From Theristus sp. LFF4_11 (taxonomy: Eukaryota; Nematoda; Chromadorea; Monhysterida; Xyalidae), in contig JASANC010001365.1 in assembly GCA_030248135.1 (NCBI GenBank), forward strand, positions 1-64,000: a stretch of DNA of 64,000 nt, read 5' to 3'. The notes below the pieces were generated by a model that saw only the letters and a list, made by a program, of their open reading frames with translations, had not been told where the DNA came from and ran no database searches. The first letter of the stretch is position 1. The number at the start of each line of letters is the position of its first letter. Both the position numbers and the translations under genes were made by a program. Below are positions 61,001 to 64,000 of this stretch, piece by piece.

Positions 61001-62993
61001 TTCACCAAAAAACGGCTGAAAACAGCAATATTTTTGCTAAAAGGCTTGTCTTTAGTCTTTAGCTTGTTGTCAAATCACTCAGAGTATAAGTGAGAGTTAC
61101 ACAACAGCGAGTTTCACGCAGGTAGAGCTTATATGGGCACACGGACACATTAAAATATGCGTAAAACACCATTTTTGGCTATATTTGCCACATTTGGTGA
61201 AGCAAATAAAGCCTTTATAAACTCAGCAATCCATGACTGGTCACAACCTGAGTACCGCATTGTAGCCAAAAAGGTAGCCTAACTTTCTACCAACATAACA
61301 ATCTCCATAGTTCTCAGTATCAGTGGTAACAACCGGTAGTCACGTGATTTTCGGCCAAAATCGGTCGAAAAACAGCCATATTTTTGCTTGGATGGAGTTT
61401 CCATTGGGTCATTTAGAAAATCAAACTTACTCAGAGTACCGCAGAAGGTCACGTCAGCAAGTTTCGAGCAGAATGCGTTGACCCTGGCAGACAAGAGTCA
61501 GGAAAATATGGCAAAAGGCCGTTTTTTCGACATTTTTGGCCACCAGGCCGGCGGAAAACTATTTTAAAACGGCAAAAAAACAATAACGGGGCACGATTTT
61601 GACATCACCGTAAAGCCCAGAATTTGGGCTATCTTTCTCTTATTGTGAAATTATCTGAAACCGTTAGAGCCGGGCGTTTTTTAAAAATCTCTGTCGTACA
61701 CGCCAGAATTTCAGGGCAAAACTAAAAATTTGCTAAATTTAGTCAAAAAATAGTGGATCTAATTCAGTTTGTTCTCCTCTTTCACGTGGTCACCTTGGAT
61801 TTGCGTAAAATTGCTTCAAAAGCCCAAAAGATGCAATTCGGTGATCGGTCGCCGGAGTCACCGGCGCCCGTCGGCCAACACATAAAATGGCCATAACTCG
61901 GGATAGGGTGGGTCTTTGGCCGAAAAATTTTGTGCGCTTACTCAGGACACTTAGTAGCATCGTTTTAGCGCAAAATGTCAAAATTCCATTTTTTGGCCAT
62001 CGAGCGCCCCATATGGCATTTCATACCGCTCTTATATGCAAGGCGTTTTAATTTCTCTCGCAGACCAACCAGCAACGTCACACGCCGCGAACAACGCGAA
62101 GGGCCGAGAATCCAGCTGCTGGTTTGGTCACCGCACAGCAGTTGGCGCAGGCGATACAGGCCGCCGGTAAAGTCAGTTTTCTGAAGACCGTGCGTTATTA
62201 TGGCGAATGTGTGTGTTGTACTGCTAACGTGTGTTGTGATGTGGTGACTGACTCTGAGTGACCCCAGGCCCCAATTAGTGTGACGCCTTTTCTCAGTGAG
62301 TGATCACAATGAACCACCACCAGCTTGAAACAATCACGTTTTCCAAAACAACCAGGTGCATCACCAACTGCGGCACGTGCCCCACCTGTACCTGCACCAG
62401 TTGCCACGGTGCCACCCGGTGCGCAGCGTGCGTCTGCGTTCACAGCCGACATGCTGCAGTTGGCAATGCAGCAGGCGTTGAGTAGCGGCAATGCCGGCGT
62501 GATGGCGGGCGCTTCACATTCAGCTTTTGGAGTGGCTGGAAACGAAGGCGTCGGCTCATCGCAGCAACAACAGGTACAGTGAGTGAAAAAAACAATGCAA
62601 TTTTGCATTTATTGTGAATGTACGACGCTCGATAGGAGCAAGATTGAAACGGTTGGAATTCAACAACTCGAAACAACCAAAGAACGCGAAATTCGGTTAA
62701 ACAAATCGTCGCAAAAATTACTGATACTGAAATGCAATGACGTTACTCTCATCTCATTCCGGTCTCAACCACATTTCCGAACGCACCGATCCCATCCACC
62801 CACTCATTTCCAGCAACAACAACAACAACCGATGCAAGTCGACTACAGCAGCGAGCTGGCGCACCTCGCGTCGATGGGCTTCACGAACGAGGCCGAGAAT
62901 CGGCGAGCGCTGGCGGCAGCGAACGGCGACCTGGACACCGCGTTGGAGATCATCATTGCCGAGCGCGAGCGAATGCACGCCGACTTGGACTGA
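57532..62993 (+). CDS. UBQLN: Ubiquilin (UBL-STI1-UBA proteasome shuttle), 8 exons
   Basis: Ubiquilins carry ubiquitinated or hydrophobic clients to the proteasome; UBL binds the proteasome and UBA binds ubiquitin. Exons: 57532-57688, 58237-58448, 58765-58849, 59071-59128, 59328-59448, 62064-62166, 62356-62573, 62814-62993, totalling 1134 nt and 377 residues. The UBL spans about 1-88 (ADFKKQMEFPAEMRVDEVL..FRGKRLPKDQPLSSL). It is followed by EIHNIVTSFQAAMQDPQHQEF (the family's STI1 entry, quoted without its first residue as IHNIVTSFQAAMQDPQHQEF) and STI1-like helices (RDPFLLINALTSENVK, HPSLVEASHQILSSMH). A Gln/Ala-rich segment leads to the UBA at about 331-366 (LAHLASMGFTNEAENRRALA, GDLDTALEII). 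It is short for the family (human about 590, C. elegans about 500) because the second STI1 pair and long middle region are reduced. Intron 5 is filled by a 2.4-kb foldback element. Confidence 0.93.
60383..60614 (+). mobile_element. Dispersed element with two TGACGTCA sites, copy 3 (nested)
   Basis: The same element as at 36103-36323 and 44869-45100, here inside the foldback element right at the inner edge of its left arm. Both TGACGTCA octamers are intact (near 60419 and 60579). Confidence 0.9.
60619..60688. repeat. AT-rich hairpin
   Basis: AGTATGCTTATAAATAAA at the left pairs with TTTATTTATAAGCATACT at the right, around a T/A-rich loop, inside the foldback centre. Confidence 0.8.
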
Positions 62994-63718
62994 GGGTGTA
63001 TTGGAGGTTTATGGGAGCCTGGCGGACTGATATGACGACAAAACTTGTTTTTGACATGTTCTGGTTGGTTGAGTTCTGTGCATACAGGGCAGTCCAGTTT
63101 TTCATTTGTCTACGACGGACCGTACAAAACGTCAATGAATGGAGCTGACACTTGGCACAGGTACTCTAAGAGTTGAACATTTCGTTTTCCAGTTTAAATT
63201 TTTTATTCAGTTTCTGCTATCTGGAAGTCGTTAAATTATAAAATGTTGAAATTTGAGCTTTCTTTTCTCGCTCTCTTTGCTCGTTCGCGCATCCGCATGG
63301 TAATCGGACTGCTTTTTATTATTATGACTATTTTGGGCCCTTGAAACTTAAAAAAGTTGCTAAAAACAAGTTTTGAACACTGGTTCATGTATAGTGTTTA
63401 CAAACTAACCGCTTTTACGCTGGTAAACAAAATTTCCATCTTTCTAGAGTACCTGTGCCGAATTCAGTTCCATTCGTAAAAACATGTTGATATGATTTCT
63501 AACCAAAGGAAACTATGTCCGTAATTCTGGAATCTGGACCACCATGTATTATCGTTTTTTTCTGTTACGCCACGTTGTGTGATAAGTGTACCAGTGATTA
63601 TTATTTGTGGTGTTTCGTTTAATATTGCTGTTAGGGTTTATCCCACTTTTTTTCAACGAACAGGCGGTCCACTGTTCAAGAACAGGTCCAAAATAAAAGT
63701 AATTTGAAAATTTTCAAC
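62994..63718. other. Downstream region of ubiquilin, no gene seen
   Basis: Probably the ubiquilin 3'UTR and intergenic DNA. There is no open frame above about 65 residues with any family resemblance. Confidence 0.5.
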
Positions 63719-64000
63719 TACAGTCGAACTCACTAAAATATGGAATCAGCTGATTGGTCGACCGAGCGGAGGCTGCTCACACTCCGCACCGTTCTTTTTT
63801 CGTGGATTTGGATTTTATTGAAACGTGTTTTTATGAATTTCCAGCCCCCTTTTTGTGTTAAAAATAAACTCAAGAGACCGCGAAATTTAGAAAATTTTTA
63901 TTCCACAGCTCAACTCAAAATGTATTTTTTTGTTTAATGACGACGACGTCGTCGCTTAATTTTTGCGTGTGGACTGAAAAATAAAAGCCTGAAAGGAGTG
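63719..64000. mobile_element. TACAGTCGAACTC inverted-repeat element, cut by window end
   Basis: Starts TACAGTCGAACTCACTAAAA and follows the 25741-26250 element through GGTCGACCGAGCGGAGGCTG, CACACTCCGCACC and the GACGACGTCGTC centre. The right arm lies beyond the window. Confidence 0.85.

Larger units (their letters stand above)
59665..62055. mobile_element. 2.4-kb foldback element with ~715-bp inverted arms
   Basis: The left arm (59665-60378, starting GAATTTAAAACGTCTTGCAC) is the near-exact complement of the right arm (61334-62055, ending GCAAGGCGTTTTAATTTC). The centre is about 955 bp. By eye the arms are well above 90% identical. The centre carries a nested copy of another element (60383-60614) and a hairpin (60619-60688), but no transposase-like open frame. 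The element nearly fills ubiquilin intron 5, and its right end lies 8 nt from the splice acceptor of exon 6. Confidence 0.95.

Noticed and set aside
59665..62055. Possible viral or autonomous transposon insertion
   Set aside because: No open frame resembling a transposase, integrase, polymerase or capsid; only non-coding inverted arms and nested small elements.
1..64000. tRNA, rRNA or other structured RNA genes
   Set aside because: No tRNA-like A/B boxes with a foldable cloverleaf, rRNA or snRNA sequence was recognised by eye. A tRNAscan or Rfam search was not possible here.

Overview
The window is intron-rich animal DNA. The genes have many short exons (about 45-500 nt) with GT..AG introns, mostly 50-600 nt long, and much of the intervening DNA is short inverted-repeat (MITE-like) elements. 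The gene set (inactive phospholipase C-like protein, tectonic, ORC3, CDC45, ubiquilin, a peptide-type GPCR and a secreted PAN/thrombospondin protein) points to an invertebrate metazoan with a compact genome, possibly a nematode or another ecdysozoan. The taxon is an inference and was not tested. All exon models were built by hand from reading frame, splice signals and family resemblance. For each of the six recognisable genes the summed exon length is a multiple of three, which supports the models.

Layout: 1-8.1 kb has no gene I can support and holds a nested inverted-repeat structure at 2.1-3.9 kb. 9.0-16.4 kb (+) is a PLC-like (PRIP) gene of about 22 exons. 17.6-21.2 kb (-) is a secreted four-PAN plus TSP1 protein. 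22.3-28.0 kb (-) is an unrecognised gene with two alternative, paralogous 3' exon cassettes. 28.0-31.1 kb is gene-poor. 31.1-36.6 kb (-) is a tectonic-family ciliary transition-zone protein. 37.3-41.4 kb (-) is a class A GPCR. 41.4-43.9 kb is repeat-rich, with one doubtful small membrane ORF. 43.9-51.2 kb (-) is CDC45 and 51.7-56.7 kb (-) is ORC3, head to tail and only about 0.5 kb apart. 57.5-63.0 kb (+) is a short ubiquilin divergent from ORC3. The last 280 bp hold part of a repeat.

Functional links: ORC3 (origin recognition) and CDC45 (the CMG helicase factor loaded afterwards) act in one pathway and sit on the same strand in activation order, so a shared transcript is possible. The other genes show no obvious relation.

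Repeats: seven copies of a ~80-98 bp hairpin lie inside transcription units and close to exon edges, one of them supplying most of a splice donor. Three copies of a ~220-235 bp element each carry two TGACGTCA sites. A TACAGTC-ended inverted-repeat family recurs, and a 2.4-kb foldback element fills ubiquilin intron 5.
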